Assembly: GCF_011386835.1 (NCBI RefSeq)
Contig: NC_088799.1
Location: forward strand, 74,543,302 to 74,607,301
Length of the DNA stretch: 64,000 nt
Reading direction: 5' to 3'
Origin: Chrysemys picta bellii
Taxonomy: Eukaryota > Chordata > Testudines > Emydidae
Below, in pieces: positions 12,471 through 24,000 of the stretch (position 1 is its first letter; every line of letters begins with the position of its first letter). A program made the position numbers and the translations under genes. The notes beneath the pieces were generated by a model, which did no database searches, was not told the origin of the DNA, and saw only the letters and a program-made list of their open reading frames with translations.

Positions 12471-15400
12471 AGTGACACTACTGGAATTACTCGTGTGAAA
12501 AATGCCTAGTGCAGGTAACTAGATTTCATTCTCAAAAAAAAAAAAAAATCTATATTGTTTCTGAAATGTAGGCAATAGGAACTGATAATCTCTATTAAGT
12601 GGCAGTATGAAGAACCCTCATTAGCTTGAAGTACATGGATTATCAGTCAAAAAAGAAATAAGCATAGAGCAGATGAAAATGGCAAACTGCTATAATTACA
12701 AATAATGTTATGTGCATGACTGTGTCTCAAGAACTGTTATGGGATACTTGTAGAAACAAATTAATTTATACTCACAGTCTAAAATAACATGGTCCATTAC
12801 AATGAGGTACTTTGGAGCAGGAAATGTCACTTATGTCTCACATTGTTTCTGGTCTATCCAGTGAATCAATATTTATTTTGCTTTTTTAAAAGTGCAAATT
12901 TTTGCTTGCAAGCATCAAAAATTTATATTGTATAAAACTCAAGTTCTACTTCAAATTCTTTCCCCTAAAATGCATAGTTGATATAAATTGGATGTTTATT
13001 ACTCACTTTGTATGAACAATTGCCTTTTTTCCCCAGGTACATTTGTCAAAAGTTATATAAAAACAATGAGCCAAATTCTCCTCTTAATTACATCTATTCA
13101 GGTCCACGGAACTCAGTGAATTTGCACCAGAATAACTAAGAGAAAAATTCAGCTCACTATTCCAAATATAGCTGAAAACACATATTACTTTATCTTTAAT
13201 CCTTTCTCAGCTATTCATCAGGCAAGAAATAGCAGATATGCTGGTAGGCAGTCAGGACCAGAGATAGGAACAGAAATAATGGATATACTACATCCGCTCA
13301 GTTAGTTGGGGTCAAATTCTGCATTCAGTGTATATGCACAGTTCCCACTGAAGATTAGTGCAGAGGTTTCCACTGACTTTCCTGGGCAAAAAAACTGGTT
13401 GCATTTTCTTTAATGGAAGTTGTGTGCGCTAACTTTCCCATGAATAATCTGTTTACAAATATATTACATGTATTCAAAAACACACAAAGAAGAGTCCAGT
13501 AGAATGTCTTAAAGTTATCCTAGCTATGGGGAAACTCTATTCAGAATGGAAGACCAATTGTCTTGATGCACTACAATGTGTGAACTGAAGTTCTGGTTAT
13601 AGGAGACCACTGCTTATGGTGAAGTTGCATTACATTAGGGGTTTACTGCATTTTGATTGATTATGTCTTTCTCAACAGAACTCACATGAAAAATCATTCA
13701 GCTCAAAGACTGCAATATGCAACTGCAGCTAGGAACAAGGTTGAGTGTCCCTTGTCTGTCATTCCCCAAGAAATTATAGTTTACAGCTTGTTAGTTGGAA
13801 AATGCTATGTTTAAAATTTAAACCAATGTTTTTAGAAATATCATATATTGTCTTTATTGCTGAAATAACAACCCCCACCCCAAAATATAATAGCAAGTAA
13901 TGTGCTCATTGCCCTTGGCAGCACCATTAAACTGGGCAGTGAACTACTTCAAATAGCTGAGAATGTTAAACATTAGTTATGCCTTAAGTAGGTTGATTTT
14001 AACAGCCAAATGTGCTCTGTAGTCTATTTGAGCATTAAAAGCACCTTTCAAACTTCATTTTACAGAAATGTTAATGACCAGAACAAACTACTGAAGGCAA
14101 AAAAAAAAAAGTAATTATTTCAACAGATGAAAGGAAACAGTAAATTAAAGCTTCTGGTTTAAGAGGAGTGCACTAACATATCTGTTTTAAGGAAATGTCA
14201 TTAGCTGAAGGCACCGTGGAGATGTTAATCTTTTCATGTTTTTCTCTCTTTTCTCTTTTAAACATGAGACTGGGGTGTAAGAAAGAGCTTTAAATCTTTA
14301 GTCAACATGTGATAAGCGTCAGAAATACTTTACTGAAAAAACAACAACGTAATGGTTTCTAAATGTCTAGTTTACAAGGTGTTGTCTATTCTGATGACAC
14401 CTAAGAAGACATTACAATACTGTGACTTACTGAGACCTAAAATAAAATATGTGGGCTTCTTTTAAGTTTATCAGATGACTGGAAAATAAAATAAAAAATT
14501 ATACAACTCGGAGGAAAGGTAAGCTGTATCAGAAGTGAAATACTTTAATGTATTTTGATCTGGTGACTTCTATACAAATGCAGTGTGAGAGAGAAGAATG
14601 AAAGGGGGGGAGGAGTCTAAAGTAGTGATTACTTTTGCTCCCAATGGGTGTCTCTGTAAATATTTTTTTAAAATGTTAAGTGGGGAAGGCAAGAGACTAA
14701 GACATTAGAAATATGGAAATTTAACTAATGCTATTTCACTTCATTAGAAATTGTTACCTTGAGAAAATCTTTTCAAATGAAGAATATTAAACTCTTTGTA
14801 AACATGAAATACATTTTAACATATAGGGATTTTGTGTATGTTAGTGTTGTAGGCAGAATTTAGGAATCTGCTTAGAAAATTTTGTCTTTGGCTTCCAAGA
14901 AACATTGATTCCCAGAAGAATTTCAGACACATATTTAAAGAATTTTTAAAATAAAATTGAGATTCTGATTTCTGTGTAGAGGATGCAAATATTGCTCATT
15001 ATTAAGAAATACTTTGATATGAATGAGGTTTTGAAAATAATTTCCTTTCTTTATACTTCGCTGCATAGGCTTTCTCAAATTAGCCATTGATCCATTTCAG
15101 ATCTTTAAATGGGTAATTTCTCTCATATGTTTGTGAGTGCAACCAGGTGTCCATGCAAACTTTACTGGTGCAATTTGGGAGACTGTTTTGAAAATTTGGC
15201 TCAAATGTCAGGGCAGATTCAGGGAATGTGGCTCACTGTGTGGGGGAAGGGGGAAATCCCAATTAATTAACAGAAATTGGCAAATGTTTTTTGTTAATCA
15301 TTTTACACTGATTACAGTTGTTTAATCTTGTATTTCAAGCCATTCTTTTTTTTCATATTAAAGCTCGCTAAGATATTTGAGTAGATAAAGTGGTGATAGT

Positions 15401-16057
15401 GTATTTTATATACACACATGTATACATAAATAGACATACACACACACACACCTCTGAATATGTCAGAGGTAAGGAAAAAAAACTGGATTTGAAGGTAAGC
15501 CTGGAGTAGGTGAAGAGTCAGAGGAGGGAAAGTCTGAGGGTAGGAGAAAAGTTTTGGGAGGGATTTGGTCATTTCCATGCTCCGCAGATTTTGATATGGA
15601 AACTGACAAAACCTGGTTCATAGTTACATTTTAATGACATCAGTAATGTTTTGGTCATTTCAGATTTTTTTTTAAACAGATGAACATAAAAAGTATGTCA
15701 AATTAAAAAAAAAAAAAAAAAGAATCAATAGGAAAAAACAGTAGGAATAAATTATCTGTAATAAACCAAAACATCTGGACAACATCTTTTGAATATCAAG
15801 TTAATTTAGTTTAATTTTAATTAATATTGTATTTGTATGTATATTTAAAACGAACGCCTTCACTCTCCTGAAGAATACTGCAATATGCATGAGAGCATGC
15901 TGGAAATACAGGCTCATACAGTAACTGAAACAATGACAACACCCCTCAATGATATTGGCACTAACACCCTAATTCAACATGCTTGAGCCAGCATTACTGA
16001 AGTTATGTAAGTTTTGAGATTCATTCCAGTGGGATCAGAATCAGACCTTGACTCTTA
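12471..16057. other. Intronic sequence with small repeats
   Basis: Mostly AT-rich single-copy-looking sequence. It contains poly-A at 12533-12548 and 15704-15721, a (CA)n run at 15436-15451, and the palindromic MITE at 13066-13158. The stretch 13980-14110 is without repeat signals and could hold conserved non-coding sequence. That is only a guess. Confidence 0.45.
13066..13158. repeat. Short palindromic MITE-like repeat
   Basis: The left arm GAGCCAAATTCTCCTCTTAA is matched in reverse complement by the right arm around AACTAAGAGAAAAATTCAGC. The centre GGAACTCAGTGAATTTGCACC is a degraded AGTCAATGG-type palindrome. This layout is a frequent interspersed palindrome in turtles. Divergence is high. 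Confidence 0.55.
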
Positions 16058-16319
16058 GGCTCTGTCTACACAATGCACCTTTTAGTGACACAGCTGTGCG
16101 GCTAAAAGGTGCGCAGTGTAGCCGCTCTTCCCGACGACACAAAAAATTCCACCCCCAACGATCGGTGGTTGCTTTGTCGGCAGGAAAGCTCTCCCACCGA
16201 CAAAGTGACATTCACACCAGTGCTTTTTGTCAGTAAAACTTTTGTTGTTCGGGGGGTACTTTTTTCACACCCCTGAACAACAAAAGTTTTACTGATGAAA
16301 GTCCAGTGTAGAAAAAGCC
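16058..16319. mobile_element. PIF/Harbinger-like MITE, 262 bp, TTA target site
   Basis: Left end GGCTCTGTCTACACAATG; reverse complement of the right end GGCTTTTTCTACACTGGA. Both flanks are TTA (16055-16057 and 16320-16322). Inside are two strong hairpins: CTTTGTCGG with CCGACAAAG (about 16171-16204), and GTAAAACTTTTGTTGTTC with its exact complement (about 16233-16293). No ORF. The TTA duplication and GGSTNTGTCTACAC terminus fit PIF/Harbinger. Confidence 0.85.
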
Positions 16320-16322
16320 TTA

Positions 16323-18201
16323 GTAAAATCTGCTATGATGCTTTCAAAAGCTTGAAAGGAAAGACTTTTCTGTTGAGGAATAGAATCATAATTTGGTATT
16401 GACCTGTGATAACTACCAGACCACTTAAGCTTTCAAATGATAAGTCCTAGTGTCACTAATACAATTTGGCCATATTGCTCCTATGAAAACATCTGTATCA
16501 AATATTTCAGTAAGTGACTTTTGTAAGCCAAGAGACTAAAATCATAAGTTTTAGCTGCACCCGGCAAGGTATACTTATTTAAAACTAAATGTGAAATTCA
16601 CTCTTCCACAAAAGAAGCAGTGTCATGAGAAAACTTAGGCTTTAAGTTTTGTAAACGCTGCATTTTCAATATTAGAGTGTCAGTCTTCATTCACTCTCTG
16701 ACAAGGTTGTCAATCAAACAACAATCTAGTTTTGTAAGACTTTAACCAAAGATCAGAGCAATGATACTGCTGAGTTCACATTATCTTCCCAAAGATAACT
16801 ACTTGAACACTTTCATAGTGCTGCATCGATATTACTTTTGCACCATTCTTTCCAAGTAAATAAAATACTACAAAGTTTGGCAGTCCTTCTGGGTTCCAGT
16901 TTCAGCTCTGATACAAACTGATACCCCCCAACACACTCCCTCCCCCCCCCAATTGCTAGCTGTGAATAGCAGGACTTGCATTCAGCTAAACTTATGTCAA
17001 TTAAAAAGAAAATGAAGCATGCTCTCTGCCTCTTTGAAATATATTGAATGTCTTTTATTCAATAACAATAGTTAGGCAATAAAAAGAAGAGAGAGCAAAA
17101 TGTGGTATATCATCGTTTTGCTTCTGACTTTAGCCCAATGGCAAATGAAAGGCATCCAAAATCAATTTCAAGAAGCTAATAAATTCAGTCTGTGAAAGCA
17201 ATGAAACTATAACTTTTGCAACCTCATCATCAAGCTGATTTGTAAGCAAAGCTGGGCCCAATTCCTGAACATTATGTCACCTACATTTTCAGTTTCAAGC
17301 AGGTAATATAACATTTCTACACAGCTTATATTCAGAGGCTAAACATGTTTATAACTTCTTTCCCCAAACATATGTCCTGGTAATATCATAATAAAAATCT
17401 AAATGTTCTATGTATAGGAAATAATCATGTCGATTACTATCAGTTATTTCTTCAAGTGATAGAAAAGAAAGATGAAGCCTCATGTCTGAAGCCAAATGAT
17501 TGAGTGTTCTGCACAAACTCTCCATATCTTCTAAACAGACTATTTAATGGGAACTGGGATTTTAGTTCTGTTTTGTTTTTTAACTGAGTGAAAAGCTCAC
17601 CTGCCACGCACAGTCTCAAAGAATAGCACTTTCTAAAGGAGAAATTAATATAGGTTAAATTACAATTTAATTAAAGATTATCCTGTGAGGTGCTGAGTAT
17701 ACTCAATTCCCAGATGTATAGATTCTGATCTTAGTTACACAGGAGTAAACCTGGAGGAACTCCATTTACTTCAAACATTTATTTCAGATTTACATGAGTT
17801 CACCTAAGAATATAATTTATCCCACGGACTGTAGTATGCATTGCTAGTGCTTTTCACTTCTCTTCTGCGTAGCACGTTCCAGAATCAAATCCTAAATCCA
17901 CATAGCTACCCAAAGAATTCAAAAGGCTGTTATTGGTAACAGTTTTTGCCATTAAAATAAGAAGAATCATTCTTAAAGATGATTAACAAAGAGAAAAAAT
18001 GTACCTGTAACCTTTTTTTCTACTTTATGCAGGGGTGGCTGGCCAGATGGGGCTAAGCCCAACCAATTAGGTCCCACCTGTGTAGCCTGGCTGATGTCCC
18101 ACAGGTGCACCACCTACCACTTTGAACTAGTGAGGCTAGAACTTTTCCATCCCTGGGAGGCTGCAGTATATTTGGCTGCCACTGGAGGTCTTTTCATCTA
18201 A
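16323..18201. other. Intronic sequence with one weak palindrome
   Basis: AT-rich. 17705-17800 (TTAGTTACACAGGAGTAAAC...GATTTACATGAGTTCACCTAA) looks like a diverged member of the palindromic 'GGTGTAAATCC' MITE group. A C-rich tract lies at 16925-16950. Nothing else recognised. Confidence 0.45.
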
Positions 18202-18481
18202 GGCCTGGTCTACACTGGGGGGTGGGTGGGGGTGGGGGTGTCGATATAAGATACGCAACTTCAGCTACGGGAATAGCGTAGCTGAAGTTGACGTTTCTTA
18301 TTTTGACTCACCTCCCGTCCTCACAGTGAGGGATCAACAGCCATGGCTCCCCCATCAACTCCACTACCGCCGCTCGCCCTGGTGGAGTTCCGGAGTCGAC
18401 GGGAGTGCGTTCGGGGATCGATATATCCTGTCTAGATGAGATGCGATATATCGATCCCCGGCGGGTAGTCTGGACGTACCC
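18202..18481 (+). mobile_element. PIF/Harbinger-like MITE, 280 bp (GATATATCG family)
   Basis: Left end GGCCTGGTCTACACTGG after TAA (18199-18201). Reverse complement of the right end: GGGTACGTCCAGACTACCC. A subterminal hairpin ACTTCAGCTACGGGAATAGC / GCGTAGCTGAAGT lies at about 18257-18291, and a second one in the 3' part around GATCGATATA / TATATCGATC. The right-flank ACA is one or two changes from TAA. A reverse-oriented relative lies at 35690-35939. The 138-codon minus ORF starting outside it is not a gene. Confidence 0.82.
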
Positions 18482-18484
18482 ACA

Positions 18485-19293
18485 GTCTGCAGGTGCAGAA
18501 GGAGGAGCCACACACTAAGGGATAAAGGTTTCTGTATGGATAGTTCAGTTTTTCCCCACATAGGGAAACTATGGGGCAGCCTACATATATACTCTGTAGC
18601 CTGCATTCCAGAAACTGAAAGCAAGAGACAAAGAAGGCAAGCAGAACAGGCAAAGAGAGCTGTATTTAGCTTCTGTGTGTTGATTTCAGACACGCACATG
18701 GTCCATGCTACCTCTGCTACTATATTTTCAGACCCAGCTACAAGTAGGAATAATAAAAGATGAACCACACTAATGTACATTATTTTGGAGAATTACCTCC
18801 TGTAGTTGCAGTTTTTCTTCGGTTTGCTCATTTTAAACTATATATACACAGTATGTGCACATAGATTTCTGAGCCTGGAGAGTTGTGTGTGCGCACATGG
18901 ACTCATTTTAAGCCTGAGAGAGAGAGATTTGGTAGAAGCTGCAGAGAGATTGGGGAGGGGGCCAGGTTCTCAGGCTGAGGGGGAAGAGAGAGTTTTTACG
19001 CAGATGGGAATTGGGCTGTGGGGCGCTGAGAGGACCTGGGGAGTTTCTGAGACAGGAGGGAAAGGGAGTTAGGTTGGCAAGGTGGGAAAGTCAAGACCAA
19101 TGAGGGTGTGGGCAAACAGGTAGCATGTGAAAGTTTGTAGGAGGTGGAAATTGTGGGGTACCATTACATTTGAAGGGGAGAAACTGGGACTACCTGAGAA
19201 CTATAAAGGAGTCACATACACAATGATAAATACTGGTTTTTGCCATCCTGCTTTTTCTGTAAAAGTGTCCTACTTTTTTCCATTTTGGACTGT
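18485..19293. other. Intronic sequence, nothing recognised
   Basis: Mixed composition with a G-rich part at 18900-19070. No family recognised. Confidence 0.4.
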
Positions 19294-19403
19294 GGTACTG
19301 GAACGAGAGCTGGTAGCACCTCCCGGCTTGAAGCAGTAATAACAAACGCGAAATACATGGTTTCCATCATCAGCACCCCCACTATAAAAATTGTTCCAGC
19401 ACC
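19294..19403. repeat. Short inverted-repeat MITE
   Basis: Ends GGTACTGGAAC and GTTCCAGCACC are inverted copies (one mismatch), 110 bp apart, and the middle contains GTAGCACCTCCCGGCTTGAAG and TCATCAGCACCCCCACTATA. This fits a small DNA transposon ending in GGTGCTGGAAC that I associate with turtles. No clear target duplication, so the superfamily is open. Confidence 0.6.
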
Positions 19404-20823
19404 CGTGATTCTGGAAGAGGGAGGGTTTGGGAAAGGATGACCTCATACTTTCCACTTCCTCATCAGCCCACCTTATCCCTCAGCAAAACATCCCCTTCAT
19501 CTGATCATCATGTCCCAGCTCTTAACGTTGAAAATATGATCTATCTGGTGTCTGTCTTTATGGGTTACAGACAAGGATTACATTATAAAATATTTTCATG
19601 CTTGATTTTTACCTTCAGCATATCAGGTCTAGTTTACTATGCTATTTCTCTAGGACTCTACTGATCAATAGAAAATGAGGGGCATTAGAAGAGACAAGTG
19701 ACTGAAGTCTGAGCATGTGAGAGGTGAATACTGTTATTTGTTGTTAACATCTATTCATCTCAAACCCCTTATAAACAAGGGAGAGAAAAGCTTTCTTTGT
19801 TGAAGTCTGAAACACTCTGTTCCTTCAACTGAGCATGGAGAAACCACCTATGCCAATTCTCTACTCTTTCAAATTCAAGGAATCCTCTAGCAAAACCAGG
19901 GAATTCAAAATCCAAGAATTGCTATTCCTGATATATATCTGTGGTTAAAAACAAGCAGAAAAATACCTTTCAGTTCTTCTTTAGAAGCAAAATAGGGCAG
20001 AAGAGCTTTTTGGTGTATCCTTTTGTAGGTCATTTTTAAAATAACAAAATGTTCAAGTTAATGCATAATGGATTCACTCTGACTTTCTGTACCATGCTTC
20101 CATGCTTGTGTCTTTATTTCCCAAGGATCCACTGCTTAGTTGAATGAGTGCATCGCCTGCACTGTATTTAGTGGAAAACAAAAAATCTGATCACACATTG
20201 GCACATGGCCAGGGTTTAACCAGCTGTGTGTATGAACAAGAGTTTCCAATACAAGCAACAAGAGTCTTCCTTTTGATAAGGAAAAGCAAAAGCTACACTA
20301 CTAAATACATACACCACTCAGCAACAAAGGCCACTGTAGAAGCAAATCCTGCCCTAGCTTTTGTGGCTACAGAGATGTCTCCAGAAGTAGAACCTATGCA
20401 GCTTAAATGTGCATGGGTAGGGGCAGGATTCTGGGGACGTAGAGGTGGTCTGCTGGGGTGTGAAACTCAGCTGTGTTAGGGCCTCCTGCACACTACAGAG
20501 ATCCTCCTCTTTCCCCTGCTACACTCCCCAAAGCATTTCTTGGCTCCACAAACCCCACATGGGGCGGAGCAGCATACAGCCTGGTACTCATGTTGCCCAG
20601 AATTCAGACCTAAATATACAGTAAACTGGAGCATGGGTTGTCCACCACCAGCTAATATTTTGAAGGGTGATAAACTTTGCCTAAACTAGGTATTAACCTG
20701 TTTTTAAACAGCACTTCATTGAAACATGTCTGCTAACATGTTTTTTAAACAGTTTTTTCCTACTTTAGACAAGGACTATGGGACTGGTCCAATAAGGTGC
20801 TGCCCCCTTTGTTTAGCTCTCAC
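19404..20823. other. Intronic sequence, nothing recognised
   Basis: AT-rich to mixed. The 111-codon plus ORF at 20144-20479 has no splice context or recognisable protein similarity. Confidence 0.4.
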
Positions 20824-21097
20824 AAATATGTCTACACTGCTATTAAAAACCCGCAACTGGCCTGTGCCAGTTGACTCAGGTTCACGGGGCTCGGGCTCAG
20901 GGGCTGTTTATAATTGCAGTGTAGATGTTGGGGCTCAGGCTGGCTCAAGGAAACTGCAAGGTGGGAGGGTCCCAGAGCTCAGGCTACAGCCCAAGCCCAA
21001 ATGTCGATGCCACAATTAAATAGCCCCTTACCCTGCGAGCCTAAATCAGCTGGCACAGGCCAGCTGTGGGTGTCTAATTGCAGTATAGACACACCCA
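20824..21097. mobile_element. PIF/Harbinger-like palindromic MITE
   Basis: Left AATATGTCTACACTGCTATT and reverse complement of right GGGTGTGTCTATACTGCAAT are matching termini. The interior repeats GGGCTCGGGCTCAGGGGC with complementary GCCCAAGCCC blocks, making a long imperfect palindrome. Same family as 12185-12470 and the outer element at 4730. Confidence 0.8.
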
Positions 21098-24000
21098 CCA
21101 GGTGCTTAAACTTCTAGGTGAGTACACACTGACTGTTTATAACTTAGACATGAGACGGACATTTTATTGTTTTTCAAATAATTTTCATAAACCAACATTT
21201 GTACAATTATACAAAGTTTAAATCCGTTTAGATTTTTTGAATTATTAGTTGATAGATTTTCAGATTTATGTAAGCTGATAGCCCTGCAATTCCTTTAGAT
21301 TTATGTAGTTAAAATTCATTTTTATTGCTTAGAAAATGTAAGGTTAAGTAGCTAAACTTTTCTGAATTTGCTTGCACCTGTGACTCAAATGCTATGCTGC
21401 AAAGGGTTATCTTAAATTCATCTCCTGGTGAGAGACTGGTGATAAATTCAATTTCAGACATTTATAAAGACAACATTTTATCATAACCTTGGGAAGACTA
21501 ATAATATATTACTATATTAAAGTAATAATCCTAACTGGGCCTAAGTCTTCACTTAGTTTTGATATTGTCTCTATTATTTATTCCTTGAAGGAGAATATTA
21601 AACACAGTAGAGTTTGCAAATTTCCACTAACGAACAAGAAAAGTTCATTGGAAGTACTGAATTTTATGAATTAGAAAGTAAGCAAATTAGATAGAAAACA
21701 AGTCACATGCATCAAAACCCATCATGTTTGTATATTTGACAATAGTTTATTTCCAATTATTTATGACAGTTTGGGGTAGGAGAATTAATTCTGCTTAGTT
21801 TTTATTCAAACTTGAACATTAATTGATTAGTTTATATTCCCCGTGCTGTGAACAAAAAGGGTGAAGAAAGAACCAGAGATTTAAAAAATTTGGTGAAAGA
21901 GCACTGAAAAATGAGGCTGAGAATGAAATAGGGTAAAATAAATGCAATGCGATTATGATAGTGAAAGACAAAATTTTATGAAAAAATAGATACTGAGTAT
22001 TCATCACATACACTGCGGATACCACTTATATGAGCATTATATTTGGGGTGCTCATTCCACCCTTATACATAGCACAGGCTTTCTCTAGGCAAAAACATAG
22101 TTATTTTAATTGCATCACATTTGGGGTCAAAAAACTAGATCCCAATCCTCAGGTCTGGTGGAACTATGGTTGATACAGGATTCAAGGATACCCTGCAGCA
22201 ACTGAGAGCTGGGTTTAGCCCTGAGCACCACTCAGAACATCCTCAGGGCTGCTTTAAATTATGCTGACTGGTAACAGCCCCCCAGTAGCAGTTTTGCTGG
22301 TCAAGGATTGTCAGAGCACAGAGTATTCCAGCCACACCCGCTATTGCTTCCAATTTGCCCCCTACCAAAGTTGCCAAGAGCAGGTGGTACAGAGCTGCTA
22401 TGCTGATTTTATGCCACCTGGGGACTCTCCTGGCTGTTCAAGCCCACAATCCATCCCGTGAGGTGGGACAGAGCAGGGCAAGGATCTAGCTGTGAGACAA
22501 AAAAAAAAAAATGTTTCACACACTAGTTTCATCATCAGTTCTCAAACCAAAATGTCTTTAGTGTGGTTCAAAAACCTCAAACTCCATGAGGCTTGGCCAT
22601 CTTTAATGACAATATCTGATAGTAAACTAGTAAATGTTCTGCAGTACATTTTGTAATGGTAATGAAATCTGATTAATATGAGTCCTTATTACAGGTCAAT
22701 ATTATTAATTATTTGCAGAGAAGGTGGAAGAATATTGCTGGATTTTGAGTGTACATTATAGGATGTGCAGATTAGCAATGTGCAAATTAGAGAGATACTA
22801 TTGTATCTTTGAATCTACATCAATATTCACTCTGTTTCTTGATGTTTTCCAATAAGAACTTAAAAGGGGACCTTGAATACTTTTTTATTTATATCCCCTC
22901 TCCCCCCCTGCAGCCCACCCTGTGCCCTTCATTGCTGTCCTTGTGACATCTTTCTAAAACCAGAAAAAAAGGATGCTATTAAAAATGCCTTTGCTACAGT
23001 ATGTGTTAGCACCATTACAGGAAATAATTGCTGCTTCGGATTTCTAGCCAGTCAATTAACCCCCAATTCGCACCTCAAGTAGCAGAGCAGGCACACAGTA
23101 GATAAAGGGTAGGGGTTCAAGCCTCAGTTAGGATGATATTTTTCCCTAATAATTTAATATGTTGGTCAATTAAGTCCCTTAACTCTGAATTAACTGTTAC
23201 AGGAATTGTAGGAGCAACTTCTCATTCAAAGGTTATTTATGGTGTATTGTTGCTGGGCCTGAGTACTAGACTTATTCTCACTCAAATATTTTCGAAACTG
23301 CAGGTCAATTCTATTTAAAGCGGGGGGAAAAAGCATTCTCTCTTGGAACAGGAAAAGAAAACGTCTTTCTACCATACTTACTAAACCACAGGATACTTCT
23401 ACATCTGCTGTAACTTCTGTGCCAAAGACAAGGTTACAATTATGCAACAGATCTTTTAGAAGTAAGTTAACTACTCCACCACGCACTCATATCACTTGTC
23501 ATATTAAGAAGGATTTCAGCATAGATCTTTAAAAGACTAAACTCATCTCCATCCTACTTAGCTTGTTTCACATATTGCTAGGCATAGCAGCTTAGAATAT
23601 TAGCTTGCTTTCCATCTGCTAGTCACCTAGACACTATCCGTTTGTGAAGTACTTTCTTGGTACTCATTTTCAGAGAATAAAGTCCTGGATTGCCTCATGG
23701 GAAGCAAAGGACATATGCTGATGCTCTACAGCTACTGAGTTGCTGCAGAGATGAATTTTTCTTGGACAGCATTCTGTTGAGTAGGTTCTGGAATCATATA
23801 AAACAGCCACTTGCAAAAAAAAGTAAAATGGTGAGTTCCTCGGCCAAATCAGTGATCTTTTTTCAACTAATTATTTTTTTGTTGCTCAGAATGAAAACAG
23901 TCTGTCTTTGAAAAAAATCTATCATTAAAAAAGAAAAGTATTGCAAAGTTTTTGAAACAACTATAACAGATGTCATAGTAGTTGAAAGTGCAATTAGAAA

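Noticed and set aside
18364..18780. 138-codon minus ORF beginning MYISVVHLLLFLLVAGS, resembling a signal peptide
   Set aside because: It runs into a MITE and lacks homology; chance open frame with hydrophobic start.
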